Position numbers and translations under genes: made by a program
Shown: positions 1-8,453 of the stretch, piece after piece
Position numbering within the stretch: position 1 is the stretch's first letter
How the letters are laid out: every line of letters starts with the position of its first letter
Assembly (NCBI GenBank): GCA_900467745.1
Contig: UBQW01000025.1
Location: 1 to 64,000 of the forward strand
Length of the DNA: 64,000 nucleotides
Direction: 5' to 3'
From: Hyphomicrobiales bacterium
GTDB taxonomy: Bacteria > Pseudomonadota > Alphaproteobacteria > Rhizobiales > Rhizobiaceae
Notes under the pieces: model-generated
What the model was told of the DNA's origin: nothing
The model's input: only the letters and a program-made list of their open reading frames with translations
Databases searched by the model: none

Positions 1-392
1 TTCTTTTTGAGGCAGCCTCTAAGATTCTCCTTCTTGTTTCCCTTTAGTATAAATACAGGGTCCTCAGTTATTACTTCGTTTGACCTCCAGCGACGCGTCC
101 ATTCTATTGCGCGAGCATTTTCAGGTAACTGATAATTACTTGGGATTGCTAGCTGAAGATCGATACGTATCTCAGGCGCCTTGCCTTGCCCGGTTTTGGC
201 TTGCGTAGAGAAATCTCTGCTGAAGTCGAATGCTTGGCGGAAGTCTGTTTGATCATTAAAGAAGAGATTCAAAGCACGAAGAATGTTACTTTTCCCCGTA
301 TCATTTTTGCCGATGAGAATACTGAGATCAGCGGGATCAATAGAGAGATCCGAAATCGATCTAAAGTTGCGTATGCGAATTTTTCCAATCAT
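1..392 (-). CDS. AAA ATPase, OLD/RecF-like (5' part only, runs off left edge)
   Basis: The minus strand is open from an ATG at 390-392 to the window edge, giving about 130 N-terminal residues. The start MIGKIRIRNFRSI followed by a P-loop GKNDTGKSN (near residues 29-37) and ILRALNLFF is the classic N-terminus of OLD/RecF/SMC-like ATPases. Such proteins serve in DNA repair, and many act in phage defence, often with a C-terminal Toprim nuclease. That end is outside the window, so the subfamily cannot be told. The stretch is clearly more AT-rich than everything to its right, suggesting horizontal acquisition. Confident that it is a P-loop ATPase gene; the function is unknown. Confidence 0.75.
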   Translation of the reverse strand, partial: MIGKIRIRNFRSISDLSIDPADLSILIGKNDTGKSNILRALNLFFNDQTDFRQAFDFSRDFSTQAKTGQGKAPEIRIDLQLAIPSNYQLPENARAIEWTRRWRSNEVITEDPVFILKGNKKENLRGCLKK

Positions 393-584
393 TCTAATGG
401 CCCGCGCAGAGAATCACAATTCTAGGTAGACACAATTCACCATATTGAAGCGCGCGTATCCATAAAGTTTTAGATCACAACAGACTTTTCAGAATATTCA
501 CTTTCGGACCCTCTATCGAGCGACTAACAAGCAAAGAAAATCATCCAGATAATTGACAGAACGTTGAGTTAACCTCCTCCGCGT

Positions 585-620
585 TGGCAATGGCAATGGC
601 AATGGCAATGGCTATGGCTA
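585..620. repeat. Six-copy hexamer tandem repeat TGGC(A/T)A
   Basis: Four copies of TGGCAA are followed by two of TGGCTA, in perfect register from 585 to 620. It lies between the AT-rich ATPase gene and the first high-GC gene. It creates a spurious Met-Ala repeat reading frame on the plus strand. Such short tandem repeats can vary in copy number by slippage; no role is evident here. Confidence 0.9.
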
Positions 621-655
621 TGCGGCACGGCTGGACACCGAGCAACACGTCCCGC

Positions 656-1003
656 TCACCCCAAGATCGGCATCGACCCCAGCCCCAATATATCGTTGAG
701 CAGCGCCAGCCCGATCCCCACCGCCACGATCGTGAGCCCGATCAGAAACAGCCGCCGCGAGCGGTCGTATTTGGCGGCGATCAGCGAATCCCGCGCGAGG
801 AGATCGGCGAAGACCTTCACCTGAAGCGCGATGCCGACGACAAGCAGCAGCATCGGCAGGATGTCGATCGGGCTCCAGTCGTTCGGGTTGGAGACCCAGC
901 GGCTGATGAAGGTGAGGCAGAAGCCGAGGATGATGCCGGCGGCGGTCAGCGAGCCGTTGCGGAAGGTGGCGTCGATCTTCTCTTCCGGATCCGGCTCGGG
1001 CAT
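656..1003 (-). CDS. Small integral membrane protein, function unknown
   Basis: 115 residues when started at the ATG at 1003 (MPEPDPEEKIDATF...); a longer frame from a TTG at 1063 adds a basic stretch and is less likely. After a short acidic soluble N-terminus there are about three hydrophobic segments, roughly residues 18-33, 44-65 and 82-105. A charged loop containing ARDSLIAAKYDRSRR separates the last two. No known family motif was recognised. It stands alone between the left-edge ATPase gene and the divergent siderophore-interacting protein gene. It is probably a small inner-membrane protein. Confidence 0.6.
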   Translation of the reverse strand: MPEPDPEEKIDATFRNGSLTAAGIILGFCLTFISRWVSNPNDWSPIDILPMLLLVVGIALQVKVFADLLARDSLIAAKYDRSRRLFLIGLTIVAVGIGLALLNDILGLGSMPILG

Positions 1004-1291
1004 GGCTCTGGCTTTCGGTTGAACGGCTGATCGAAGCAAGGCAGAAATCGCGCGAAACGGCAAGAGCGGTCGAAGATTACAAAAGCTTCACCAAAAAATC
1101 ATGTTTTAATCTTGCCAGCCCTCTCGGCCCCGGCTAGGTAAGAAACACATCTGCCGCATCCGCTCCTTGAGAGCGGCGCCGCACGTAAGCGTTAACGTCA
1201 ACCAACGCGCTGATCGAACCCGAAGCCGGGGTGCGAGCGGCGCGGCGTGCCTGCGTCCTGAGCGTCCCGGTTCTCTTACAAGGAACCAAAG

Positions 1292-2128
1292 ATGACGGCC
1301 AACACCACGCCATCCCCCACCGAAAAGCGCCACCTGATCGAACGCGTGCGCCATGAACTGAAGCGCCGCGTGCTCACCGTCCGCCGCGTCGAGTATGTCA
1401 CCCCGCAAATGCTGCGCGTTACCCTCGAGGGCGCCGATCTCCAGGGCTTCGTCAGCCTCGGCCATGACGACCACGTCAAGATTCTCGTGCCCCGCCCCGG
1501 CGAGGAACCGGCTTTTCCGGAGATGGGCCCCGAGGGCAAGCTTTTGATCGACCCGGAAAACCGCCCGTCGCTGCGCGACTACACGCCCCGCCGCTATGAT
1601 CCCGTGGCGGGAGAACTCGATATCGACTTCGCGCTGCACGAGGCCGGCCCCGCCACCGAATGGGCGCTCAATGCCAAGCCCGGCGACAGGCTCGGCCTCG
1701 GCGGCCCACGCGGCTCCTTCGTCGTCTCCACCGATTTCGACTGGTACCTGCTGGTTGGCGACGAAACGGCGCTCCCCGCCATCGGCCGGCGCCTCGAGGA
1801 ACTGCCCGAAGGCGCCAAGGCGATCGTCATCGCCGAAGTCGCCGGCCCCGAGGAGGAACAGGCCTTCGCCAGCAAGGCCGACCTCTCCGTCACCTGGCTG
1901 CACCGCGGCGCGCAGCCGGCGGGCACCACGGATGATCTCGAACAGGTGCTGCGCGATATCATGTTGCCCGAAGGCGACGGCTATGTCTGGATCGCCTGCG
2001 AAACCGTGCTCGCCAAGCGCCTGCGTGTCGTCATGGTCGAGGAGCGCGGCCATCCCAAACCCTGGATCAAGGCCGCCGGCTACTGGAAGCGAGGCCAGGC
2101 CGATTTCCACGAGACCCACGGGGATTGA
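1292..2128 (+). CDS. Siderophore-interacting protein (FAD-dependent ferric-siderophore reductase, ViuB-like)
   Basis: 278 residues. Members of this family reduce Fe(III) in imported siderophores using an FAD cofactor and NAD(P)H, releasing iron in the cytoplasm. The N-terminal beta-barrel (about 25-140) carries the flavin-binding motif RDYTPRRYD near residue 95. The C-terminal SIP domain (about 150-270) ends with the typical run of conserved Arg residues and GYWKRG. The ATG follows CAAGGAACCAAAG, with an AAGGA ribosome-binding site. The gene is single, with no siderophore biosynthesis or receptor genes beside it. No clear RirA/Fur-type box was seen upstream, so iron control is assumed rather than shown. 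Confidence 0.9.
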   Translation: MTANTTPSPTEKRHLIERVRHELKRRVLTVRRVEYVTPQMLRVTLEGADLQGFVSLGHDDHVKILVPRPGEEPAFPEMGPEGKLLIDPENRPSLRDYTPRRYDPVAGELDIDFALHEAGPATEWALNAKPGDRLGLGGPRGSFVVSTDFDWYLLVGDETALPAIGRRLEELPEGAKAIVIAEVAGPEEEQAFASKADLSVTWLHRGAQPAGTTDDLEQVLRDIMLPEGDGYVWIACETVLAKRLRVVMVEERGHPKPWIKAAGYWKRGQADFHETHGD

Positions 2129-2404
2129 GGTCGGCGCGATGCGGTCCCCTCCGCCCCACTCTGTCGCGTTGACCGACGGGGATGGAAACGAGAAAAGGCC
2201 GGGCTTCGGGTGAGACGCCCAGCCCAGCCCGAATCGCCAAAACACATAGGGTAAACGAAATCTTAATCCCGCCCCTTGACCTCGGTCAATCGGCTGAAAT
2301 TCATCACAACATTCCCCTTTTGACGCCGCCGGCAAATCACCTTAGCCCGTCCCTGTTCGTCCATGAAGGACGGTTTTCACGATGGACTCGCAAAGGAGAT
2401 TCAA

Positions 2405-2908
2405 GTGACCAGTGTTTCCTCCCTGGGCGGCAACAATGCCCAGTATATTTCCAGCCTCGACAAGAACGGCGACGGCATCATCTCCGCCGACGAGCAGGCC
2501 GCAGCCAACACCACCAGCACGACCGCGACAACGACGACCAAGGCCTCGACGGCAAACAGCACCGCCGACAGCGCCAGCGTCACCCAGAAGATCGCAGCCG
2601 ATATCCTCTCCTTGATGCTGCAGCTGCAGCAGTCGAGCGAAAGCGACGATGGGTCCAGCGACGATGGCAGCCTCTCCGGCAACAGCCCGAAGGGCATTCT
2701 GGCGCTGATGGACAGCAACAACGACGGCAAGCTGACGACCAGCGAAGTCCTTTCCGCCGATCCGTCGAAGATCGCCGAAAGTGCCGGCGACGGCGACGAC
2801 ACCGCCGTCACGCAGGTCCTCACCGACATGCAGACCGCGATCCGCGCCTACCAGACCACCTACGGCTCCTCGCTCGCCTCCGATACCGACAACACGCAGA
2901 CTGCGTGA
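2405..2908 (+). CDS. EF-hand calcium-binding protein
   Basis: 167 residues. The GTG at 2405 is preferred because AAAGGAG lies just upstream; an in-frame ATG at 2363 lacks such a site. Two canonical 12-residue EF-hand loops are visible: DKNGDGIISADE (residues 19-30) and DSNNDGKLTTSE (103-114). Both have acidic/Asn residues at positions 1, 3 and 5, Gly at 6 and Glu at 12. Between them are a Thr/Ser/Ala-rich stretch, a hydrophobic helix (about 62-76) and an Asp/Ser-rich stretch. No signal peptide is evident. It probably binds calcium; whether as sensor or buffer is unknown. It sits alone between the SIP gene and the antiporter gene. Confidence 0.8.
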   Translation: MTSVSSLGGNNAQYISSLDKNGDGIISADEQAAANTTSTTATTTTKASTANSTADSASVTQKIAADILSLMLQLQQSSESDDGSSDDGSLSGNSPKGILALMDSNNDGKLTTSEVLSADPSKIAESAGDGDDTAVTQVLTDMQTAIRAYQTTYGSSLASDTDNTQTA

Positions 2909-3148
2909 TTGGCCGCCTGATTGGCGTGCAACAAGGCTCCGCCGGGGGAGCCGTAACAGCCTGTCTTGGTGATACCGCCCGCCGTGTATGGGCAAGCGGA
3001 TCCAGCCTCATCAAGCACTTGGCCCACAGTGCACGCGCCTATGGCGCAATGTCGCAGGTCGGGCGAACCAATAGCCCCGCCGTTGCAACGACAGCCAAAA
3101 ACCCGCAAAACCGAACTTCGACGGTAAGAACGAAGGACATGGCATTTC

Positions 3149-4789
3149 ATGGAAAGCATCAGCGTTTCGTTGATCCTGCTGTTTGCAGTGGTCGTTAGCG
3201 GAACACTCACCAGGCTCTCCCCGATCCCGATCCCGCCGCCTCTCGTGCAGATCGCGCTCGGCGCCGTCATCGCCTCGGTGGCCGATCTCGGTGTCAGCCT
3301 CGATCCCGATCTCTTCTTCCTGCTCTTCCTGCCGCCGCTGCTCTTTCTCGATGGTTGGCGCATTCCCAAGGAAGGCCTGCTGCGCGACAAGGGCGTCATT
3401 CTCGAGCTGGCGCTCGGTCTCGTCATCTTCACCGTCCTCGGCGTCGGCCTCCTTATCCACCTGCTCATCCCGTCCATGCCGCTCGCCGTCGCCTTCGCGC
3501 TGGCAGCCATCCTCTCGCCGACGGATCCGATCGCGGTCTCCGCGATTGCCGCCCGCGTGCCGATCCCCAACCGACTGATGCACATTCTCGAAGGGGAATC
3601 GCTGCTCAACGACGCGTCCGGCCTCGTCTGCATGCGCTTTGCGGTCGCTGCAGCACTCACCGGCACCTTCTCGCTGACGGATGCGGTCGGCACCTTCTTC
3701 TGGGTCGCGATCGGCGGCATTGCGATTGGCATCGGCGTCACTTGGGCCGTCATGCAGCTGCAGCGCTTCCTCACCCGCAAACTTGGCGAGGAGACCGGAT
3801 CGCTGATCCTGATCAGCCTGCTGCTCCCCTTCGCCGCCTATCTGATCGCCGAACATCTGGAATGCTCCGGCATCCTGGCGGCGGTCGCGGCCGGCATCAC
3901 CATGAGCTTCGGGGAGCAGAGCGGCCGCGCATCCGCCGTCACCCGCGTGCGCCGCACCGCCGTCTGGGATACCGTCCAGTTCGCCATGAACGGCGTCATC
4001 TTCGTGCTGCTCGGCGAGCAGCTGCCGCAGATCGCCTCCAGCGCCATCAACATCGTCCGCGAAACCGGACATTACGATCCGCTGTGGCTCATCGTCTACA
4101 TCGTCGCGATCAACGTGGCGCTCGCCGCCCTGCGCTTCTCCTGGGTCTGGGTGTCGCTGCGCTTCACGCTTTATCGCGCCGCCCGTAGCGGCTACGAGTT
4201 CACCCGCCCAAGCTGGCGCCTCGTGGCCGCCACCTCGCTTGCCGGCGCGCGCGGCGCCATCACGCTCGCCGGCGTTCTGACATTGCCGCTGACCATGGGC
4301 GACGGCTCGCCCTTCCCGGGCCGCGACCTGTCGATCTTCCTCGCCGCCGGCGTCATTATCGTCTCGCTCGTCGCCGCCAGCATCGGCCTGCCATTTCTCT
4401 TGAAGAACCTGCATGTTCCGGCAGAACCCTCCCATCAGCGCGAGGAGGACGAAGCCCGCATTCGCGGCGCCGAGGCCGCCATCAAGGCGATCGAGCAGCT
4501 GCAGCACGACATGGGCGAAGGCCGCGCCGACGCTGACCTCTACGCCGACGCCGGCGCGCGCCTGATGGATATCTACCGCCAACGCATCGCCGGCCGCTCC
4601 AAGACCGGCGACGACGCCATGCTCGCCCGCCGCAGCGAAGAAATCGAACGCAAGCTCCGCCTCGCCGGCGTCAAGGCCGAACGCGCCGAGTTCTTCCGGC
4701 TGGCCAAGAACCGCAAGCTCTCGGAAGAGCTGATGAAGAAGCTGGTGCGTGAGGCGGATCTTGCGGAGGCGCGTTTTTCCGGGACGTGA
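3149..4789 (+). CDS. Na+/H+ antiporter, CPA1 (NhaP/NHE) family
   Basis: 546 residues. It is predicted to exchange cytoplasmic Na+ (or K+) for external H+ across the inner membrane. About 12 hydrophobic segments fill residues 1-430. CPA1 hallmarks are LSPTDPIAVSAIA in the core helix, the membrane ND pair in GESLLNDASGLV, and the late-helix motif ARGAITLAG. A cytoplasmic tail of about 115 residues follows, rich in charged residues and predicted alpha-helical, resembling the C-terminal regulatory tails of NhaP-type proteins. The ATG follows AAGGACATGGCATTTC. It is a single gene with about 240 bases of non-coding sequence before it. Confidence 0.92.
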   Translation: MESISVSLILLFAVVVSGTLTRLSPIPIPPPLVQIALGAVIASVADLGVSLDPDLFFLLFLPPLLFLDGWRIPKEGLLRDKGVILELALGLVIFTVLGVGLLIHLLIPSMPLAVAFALAAILSPTDPIAVSAIAARVPIPNRLMHILEGESLLNDASGLVCMRFAVAAALTGTFSLTDAVGTFFWVAIGGIAIGIGVTWAVMQLQRFLTRKLGEETGSLILISLLLPFAAYLIAEHLECSGILAAVAAGITMSFGEQSGRASAVTRVRRTAVWDTVQFAMNGVIFVLLGEQLPQIASSAINIVRETGHYDPLWLIVYIVAINVALAALRFSWVWVSLRFTLYRAARSGYEFTRPSWRLVAATSLAGARGAITLAGVLTLPLTMGDGSPFPGRDLSIFLAAGVIIVSLVAASIGLPFLLKNLHVPAEPSHQREEDEARIRGAEAAIKAIEQLQHDMGEGRADADLYADAGARLMDIYRQRIAGRSKTGDDAMLARRSEEIERKLRLAGVKAERAEFFRLAKNRKLSEELMKKLVREADLAEARFSGT

Positions 4790-4833
4790 GGACGAGCTTT
4801 GGGGTGGGGCGGGTCGTGAGCTAGCGTTTTGCC

Positions 4834-4988
4834 GTGTAACGCCCTTTCTGCCTGCCGGCATCTCCCCCACAAGGGGGAGAACGCTGGGGGCAGCCGCTCG
4901 CTCCACTCTTGCTGTCCGGGCGAGTTATCGCCGCGGGTCTTCTCCCCCCTTGTGGGGGAGATGCCGGCAGGACAGAGGGGGGTAACAC
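4834..4988. repeat. Long palindromic intergenic repeat (RIME-like)
   Basis: The left arm (about 4834-4880) and right arm (about 4939-4988) are imperfect inverted copies. The core CTGCCGGCATCTCCCCCAC on the left is matched by GTGGGGGAGATGCCGGCAG on the right. About 58 bases separate the arms. Palindromes with this CCGGCATCTCCCCC core recur in rhizobial intergenic regions (from memory, not searched). The arms generate spurious short frames on both strands. It lies just after the antiporter gene and could end its transcript. Confidence 0.75.
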
Positions 4989-5261
4989 ACGGTAGGACAG
5001 AGCGGCGTCCACGGCACAGCACCGCCCCAAACACCCCAAAACCACCCTCTCCCCCACCCGCCATCTCGCAAATGCGAAACATTTTACTGCAAAGCACAAC
5101 AAAACACTTTGAATACTATCGAAATCCGAAAATTGCGCATATATGACGCACCGTGGCTTGCTGCACGCTTCCCCCAGAGCGCCCCGCCGAGCCACCGCCG
5201 GCCCGTTTTGACAACGGCATTCAAAGGAAAATACCCGGCGTCCACAACAGGAGGTTCCAAA

Positions 5262-6563
5262 GTGGCCAGTATAACAACAAGCAATGCTGCGAAGACGTCG
5301 GCGTCGTCGTCCCCGGCAGCCAACTATCAATTCGCGCTCATTGCCCTGACATCGCTGTTCTTCATGTGGGGTTTCATCACCTGCCTGAACGACATCCTCG
5401 TTCCGCATCTGAAGAACGTCTTCCAGCTGAATTACACGCAGTCGATGCTTATTCAGCTGTGCTTCTTCGGCGCCTATTTCATCGCCTCGCTGCCATCGGG
5501 CGCGATCGTCAAGCGCATCGGCTATAAGTGGGGCATCGTGCTCGGCCTGATCGTCGCTGCCATCGGCTGCGCGCTCTTCGTTCCCGCCGCAAGCTACCGC
5601 GTCTACGGCCTGTTCCTCGGCGCGCTCTTCGTGCTGGCATGCGGTGTTACGCTGCTGCAGGTCGCCGCCAATCCATACGTTACCGTTCTCGGCCCGCCGG
5701 ATACCGCCGCCAGCCGCCTGACCATGACCCAGGCCTTCAACGCGCTCGGCACCACGGTCGCGCCGATCTTTGGTGCCTTCCTGATCCTGTCGGCAGCCAC
5801 CGCGGCCGTTTCCGGCACCACGCCCGAACAGCTCGACGCGATCAGGATCGCTGAAGCCGGCGCCGTGAAGTTCCCCTACATGCTGCTTGCCGCCGCATTC
5901 CTGGTACTCGCCGCCGTGTTCGCGGCTCTCAAGCTGCCGCAGGTCGAAGGCGATGAGGAGATCGAACCGATCGTCGGCGGTGGCTCCGCCTGGCAGTTCC
6001 GCCACCTCGTGCTCGGCGCCATCGGCATCTTCGTCTATGTCGGCGCCGAAGTCAGCATCGGCAGCTTCCTCGTCAACTTCATGAGCCAGCCCGACATCGC
6101 CGGCTTCTCCGAGGCCGACGCCGCCCACTACGTCTCCTATTTCTGGGGTGGCGCCATGGTCGGTCGCTTCATCGGCGCGGTTGCCATGCGCTATGTCGAC
6201 GACGGCAAGGCACTGGCCTTTAACGCGGCCGCCGTCATCATCCTGCTGCTCGTCACCGTGTTCACCACCGGCCACACCGCCATGTGGGCGATCCTCGCGG
6301 TTGGCCTGTTCAACTCGATCATGTTCCCGACGATCTTCTCGCTCGGTCTCTATGGCCTCGGCAAGTTCACCAGCCAGGGCTCCGGCATCCTGTGCCTGGC
6401 GATCGTCGGCGGCGCGCTCCTTCCTGTTCTCCAGGGCGTTCTTGCCGACACCATCGGCATCCACCTCGCCTTCCTGATGCCGATCGTCTGCTACGCATAC
6501 ATCGTCTTCTACGGCCTGAAGGGTCACCGCCCGAATGCACAGCAGGTTGCCAAGCACGCCTGA
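5262..6563 (+). CDS. MFS sugar transporter, FucP/GluP (fucose-glucose/galactose:H+ symporter) family
   Basis: 433 residues, with about 12 membrane segments. The GTG at 5262 is chosen because a full AGGAGG lies at about 5249-5254; the open frame extends upstream to 5109 without a good ribosome-binding site. Family signatures are the first-helix [19 protein letters not shown], the [12 protein letters not shown] loop, and [19 protein letters not shown] after helix 5. They match the FucP/GluP group, which imports L-fucose, glucose or galactose with protons. The actual substrate cannot be told from sequence. A strong terminator follows immediately, so it is probably a single-gene unit. Confidence 0.9.
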   Translation: MASITTSNAAKTSASSSPAANYQFALIALTSLFFMWGFITCLNDILVPHLKNVFQLNYTQSMLIQLCFFGAYFIASLPSGAIVKRIGYKWGIVLGLIVAAIGCALFVPAASYRVYGLFLGALFVLACGVTLLQVAANPYVTVLGPPDTAASRLTMTQAFNALGTTVAPIFGAFLILSAATAAVSGTTPEQLDAIRIAEAGAVKFPYMLLAAAFLVLAAVFAALKLPQVEGDEEIEPIVGGGSAWQFRHLVLGAIGIFVYVGAEVSIGSFLVNFMSQPDIAGFSEADAAHYVSYFWGGAMVGRFIGAVAMRYVDDGKALAFNAAAVIILLLVTVFTTGHTAMWAILAVGLFNSIMFPTIFSLGLYGLGKFTSQGSGILCLAIVGGALLPVLQGVLADTIGIHLAFLMPIVCYAYIVFYGLKGHRPNAQQVAKHA

Positions 6564-6575
6564 TTGATAAAATTG

Positions 6576-6602
6576 CGCCCCGCCGCACTGGCGGGGCGTT
6601 TC
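6576..6602 (+). terminator. Rho-independent terminator of the sugar transporter gene
   Basis: A 9-bp perfect GC stem (6576-6584 with 6590-6598) and 5-base loop lie 12 bases after the stop codon. They are followed by a short T-rich tail. Confidence 0.8.
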
Positions 6603-6666
6603 CACTCTTGCGCCATCACACACGTCTTGGCATGTTGCCGTGCAACAATAGGTGGAGAAACTGCCA

Positions 6667-7293
6667 ATGAAGGCCTTGCTGCTGATCGACATCCAGAACG
6701 GGTTCTGCCCCGGCGGAAACCTCGCCGTTCCCGATGGCGACAAGGTGGTCCCGATCGCCAACCGGCTGATCGCAAGCGACCGATACGACCTGATCGTCGC
6801 CTCGCAGGATTGGCATCCGGAAGGCCACGGCAGCTTCGCCTCCTCTCATGAAGGCAAGCAACCCTTCGAACTCCACGAGCTCTCAGGCAAGCCGCAGATG
6901 ATGTGGCCGGACCATTGCGTCCAGGGCACGAAAGATGCCGAGCTGCATCCCGAGCTCAGGGTGCCCGAGATCGATGTGATCTTCCAGAAGGGCGAGAAGC
7001 ACCACGTCGACAGCTACTCCGCCTTCCGCGACAACGACCAGGACGCCATCACCGGCCTCGCCGATTATCTCAAGGAACAGGGCGTCACCGAGCTCGACCT
7101 CTGCGGCCTCGCAACCGATTACTGCGTCAGGTTCTCGGCGCTCGATGCGCTCGAAATGCTACCCGGCGTCAAGGTTCGCTTCATCGAGGACGCCAGCCGC
7201 GGCATCACGCCGGAAGGCGTGGGGGCTGCGATCAAGGAGATGCGCGAAAGCGGCATCGACATCGTCACCAGCGAGCAGCTGATCGAAAACTAG
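6667..7293 (+). CDS. pncA: Nicotinamidase (nicotinamide amidohydrolase)
   Basis: 208 residues, cytoplasmic. It hydrolyses nicotinamide to nicotinate and ammonia in NAD salvage. The catalytic triad is visible as Asp8 (LLIDIQNGF), Lys108 (FQKGE) and Cys153 (GLATDYCV). Metal-ligand candidates are Asp48, His50 and His83 (SQDWHPEGH; WPDHCVQGT). These positions agree closely with E. coli PncA numbering. The ATG at 6667 has GGTGGAG eight bases upstream. The same PncA fold can deaminate pyrazinamide. Its stop codon abuts the palindromic element at 7292. Confidence 0.95.
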   Translation: MKALLLIDIQNGFCPGGNLAVPDGDKVVPIANRLIASDRYDLIVASQDWHPEGHGSFASSHEGKQPFELHELSGKPQMMWPDHCVQGTKDAELHPELRVPEIDVIFQKGEKHHVDSYSAFRDNDQDAITGLADYLKEQGVTELDLCGLATDYCVRFSALDALEMLPGVKVRFIEDASRGITPEGVGAAIKEMRESGIDIVTSEQLIEN

Positions 7294-7355
7294 AGCAATT
7301 CCAGCAAAAGTGTAGCGCGGTTTTGCGTCCGGAATTGCGTAACAACAAATGCTCT
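7292..7355. repeat. Nested palindromic intergenic element
   Basis: Three nested inverted-repeat pairs are visible: AGAGCA (7292-7297) with TGCTCT (7350-7355), CAATTCC with GGAATTG, and GCAAAA (about 7304) with TTTTGC (about 7321). It fills exactly the gap between the convergent stop codons of pncA and the DUF2164 gene, so it may act as a two-way terminator. Elements starting AGAGCAATTCCAG are common in rhizobial genomes (from memory). A half-element-like start, TAGAGCAATTTTC, occurs near 22659. Confidence 0.7.
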
Positions 7356-7602
7356 AATCACCGGCCTCGCGCTGCAACTGATAGACATCATCCGAGAAGT
7401 CGTCGATGCGGCGCGCCAGCGCTGCCTGTGCATCGTCGATGCCCTGGCGATAATAGGCGGCCCCCACCTCCTTGGCGAAGAAATCAAGCACCAGCTCGGC
7501 CTTCAACAGGCCGATCGGCTGGTCGAGCTCGCGGTCGAAGTGGTGCTGGATGCGCGCTATCAGCGCCGCCTTCTCGTCCTTGGAAAATTCGATCGGCTTC
7601 AT
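7354..7602 (-). CDS. DUF2164 family protein
   Basis: 82 residues, acidic, with no membrane segment. The sequence matches the DUF2164 pattern: an N-terminal IEFSKDEKAALIARIQHHF, then ELDQPIG, then LVLDFFAKEVGAAYYRQGID and DAQAAL. The family is widespread in proteobacteria and its function is unknown. It converges on pncA across the palindromic element. The ATG follows an AGGGGACG sequence that can serve as ribosome-binding site. Confidence 0.85.
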   Translation of the reverse strand: MKPIEFSKDEKAALIARIQHHFDRELDQPIGLLKAELVLDFFAKEVGAAYYRQGIDDAQAALARRIDDFSDDVYQLQREAGD

Positions 7603-7735
7603 CGTCCCCTCGTGTGCTTCACGGCTACTGCTTTGGCACCGTTCAGCGAAATCGATCGGTCAATCAAGGAAATTCGCTTGCCGCCGTAGCCGCCTCCCCT
7701 TAGAGGGGTTCCAAATTCCAGGAGGATGATCGCCG

Positions 7736-8452
7736 ATGTCACGCGCGAATTTTATCGACGGTCTGCGCGGCGGTTTCCCCATCGCGCTTGCGTCCGCCCC
7801 GTTTGGCGCGCTGTTCGGCGCGCTCGCCGCCGATCACGGCATGTCGCTCTTCGAACTCACCTTCATGAGCGCCACCGTCTATGCCGGCGCCAGCCAGATG
7901 GTCGGCCTCGAGCTTTTCGGCCATGACGTTCAGGCATGGCTGATCGTCGCCTCTATCCTCGCCGTCAACTTCCGCCACGTGCTCTATTCGGCGGCGATCG
8001 CGCCTTACATCAAGCATTTCACCAAGCTGCAGAAGTTCTTCACCTTCTTCCTGCTCGTAGATCCGCAGTTCGCCGAAACGGTGAAGCGCGGCGAAGCCGG
8101 AAAGCCGGTGACCTTCGCCTGGTATCTCGGCTTCGGCCTGATCATCTATGTCCCGTGGACGCTGGTCAGCCTGCTCGGCGGCACGCTTGGCCGCTATATC
8201 GGCGATCCGAAGTCGATCGGCCTCGATATCCTGCTGCCGGCCTATTTCCTCGGCATTGTTCTCGATTTCCGCCACCGCGACAACTTCATTCCCGTGGCAG
8301 CCGTCAGCGCCGTCGCCTCTGTCGTCGCCTATCACTATGTCGGCTCGCCCTGGCATGTGAGCCTTGGCGCTGCCGCCGGCATCCTGCTTGCCGCTTTGTT
8401 CCCGCCGCCGCCGACGGCGCAGGAACTCGAATCCGATCTGCACGAGGTGTGA
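7736..8452 (+). CDS. azlC: AzlC-family branched-chain amino-acid exporter, large subunit
   Basis: 238 residues. With AzlD it forms an inner-membrane exporter for branched-chain (and sometimes other) amino acids or analogues. The N-terminal FIDGLRGGFPIALASAPFG and ATVYAGASQMVGLELFG segments are typical of AzlC/YgaZ, and about six to seven hydrophobic segments span the protein. The ATG lies eight bases after AGGAGGATGATCGCC, a strong ribosome-binding site. azlD begins one base after the stop codon, so the two are surely co-translated. No Lrp-type regulator gene is adjacent. Confidence 0.93.
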   Translation: MSRANFIDGLRGGFPIALASAPFGALFGALAADHGMSLFELTFMSATVYAGASQMVGLELFGHDVQAWLIVASILAVNFRHVLYSAAIAPYIKHFTKLQKFFTFFLLVDPQFAETVKRGEAGKPVTFAWYLGFGLIIYVPWTLVSLLGGTLGRYIGDPKSIGLDILLPAYFLGIVLDFRHRDNFIPVAAVSAVASVVAYHYVGSPWHVSLGAAAGILLAALFPPPPTAQELESDLHEV

Positions 8453-8453
8453 C

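Noticed and set aside
584..1030. Plus-strand frame starting with a Met-Ala repeat
   Set aside because: Produced by the hexamer tandem repeat and then antisense to the membrane-protein gene; no ribosome-binding site.
3011..4906. A 631-codon minus-strand frame opposite the antiporter gene
   Set aside because: Antisense shadow of a high-GC gene; no domain, no ribosome-binding site, low-complexity Asp/Gly/Arg content.
4829..5146. Short frames on both strands after the antiporter gene
   Set aside because: They run through the palindromic repeat arms, a known source of false ORFs.
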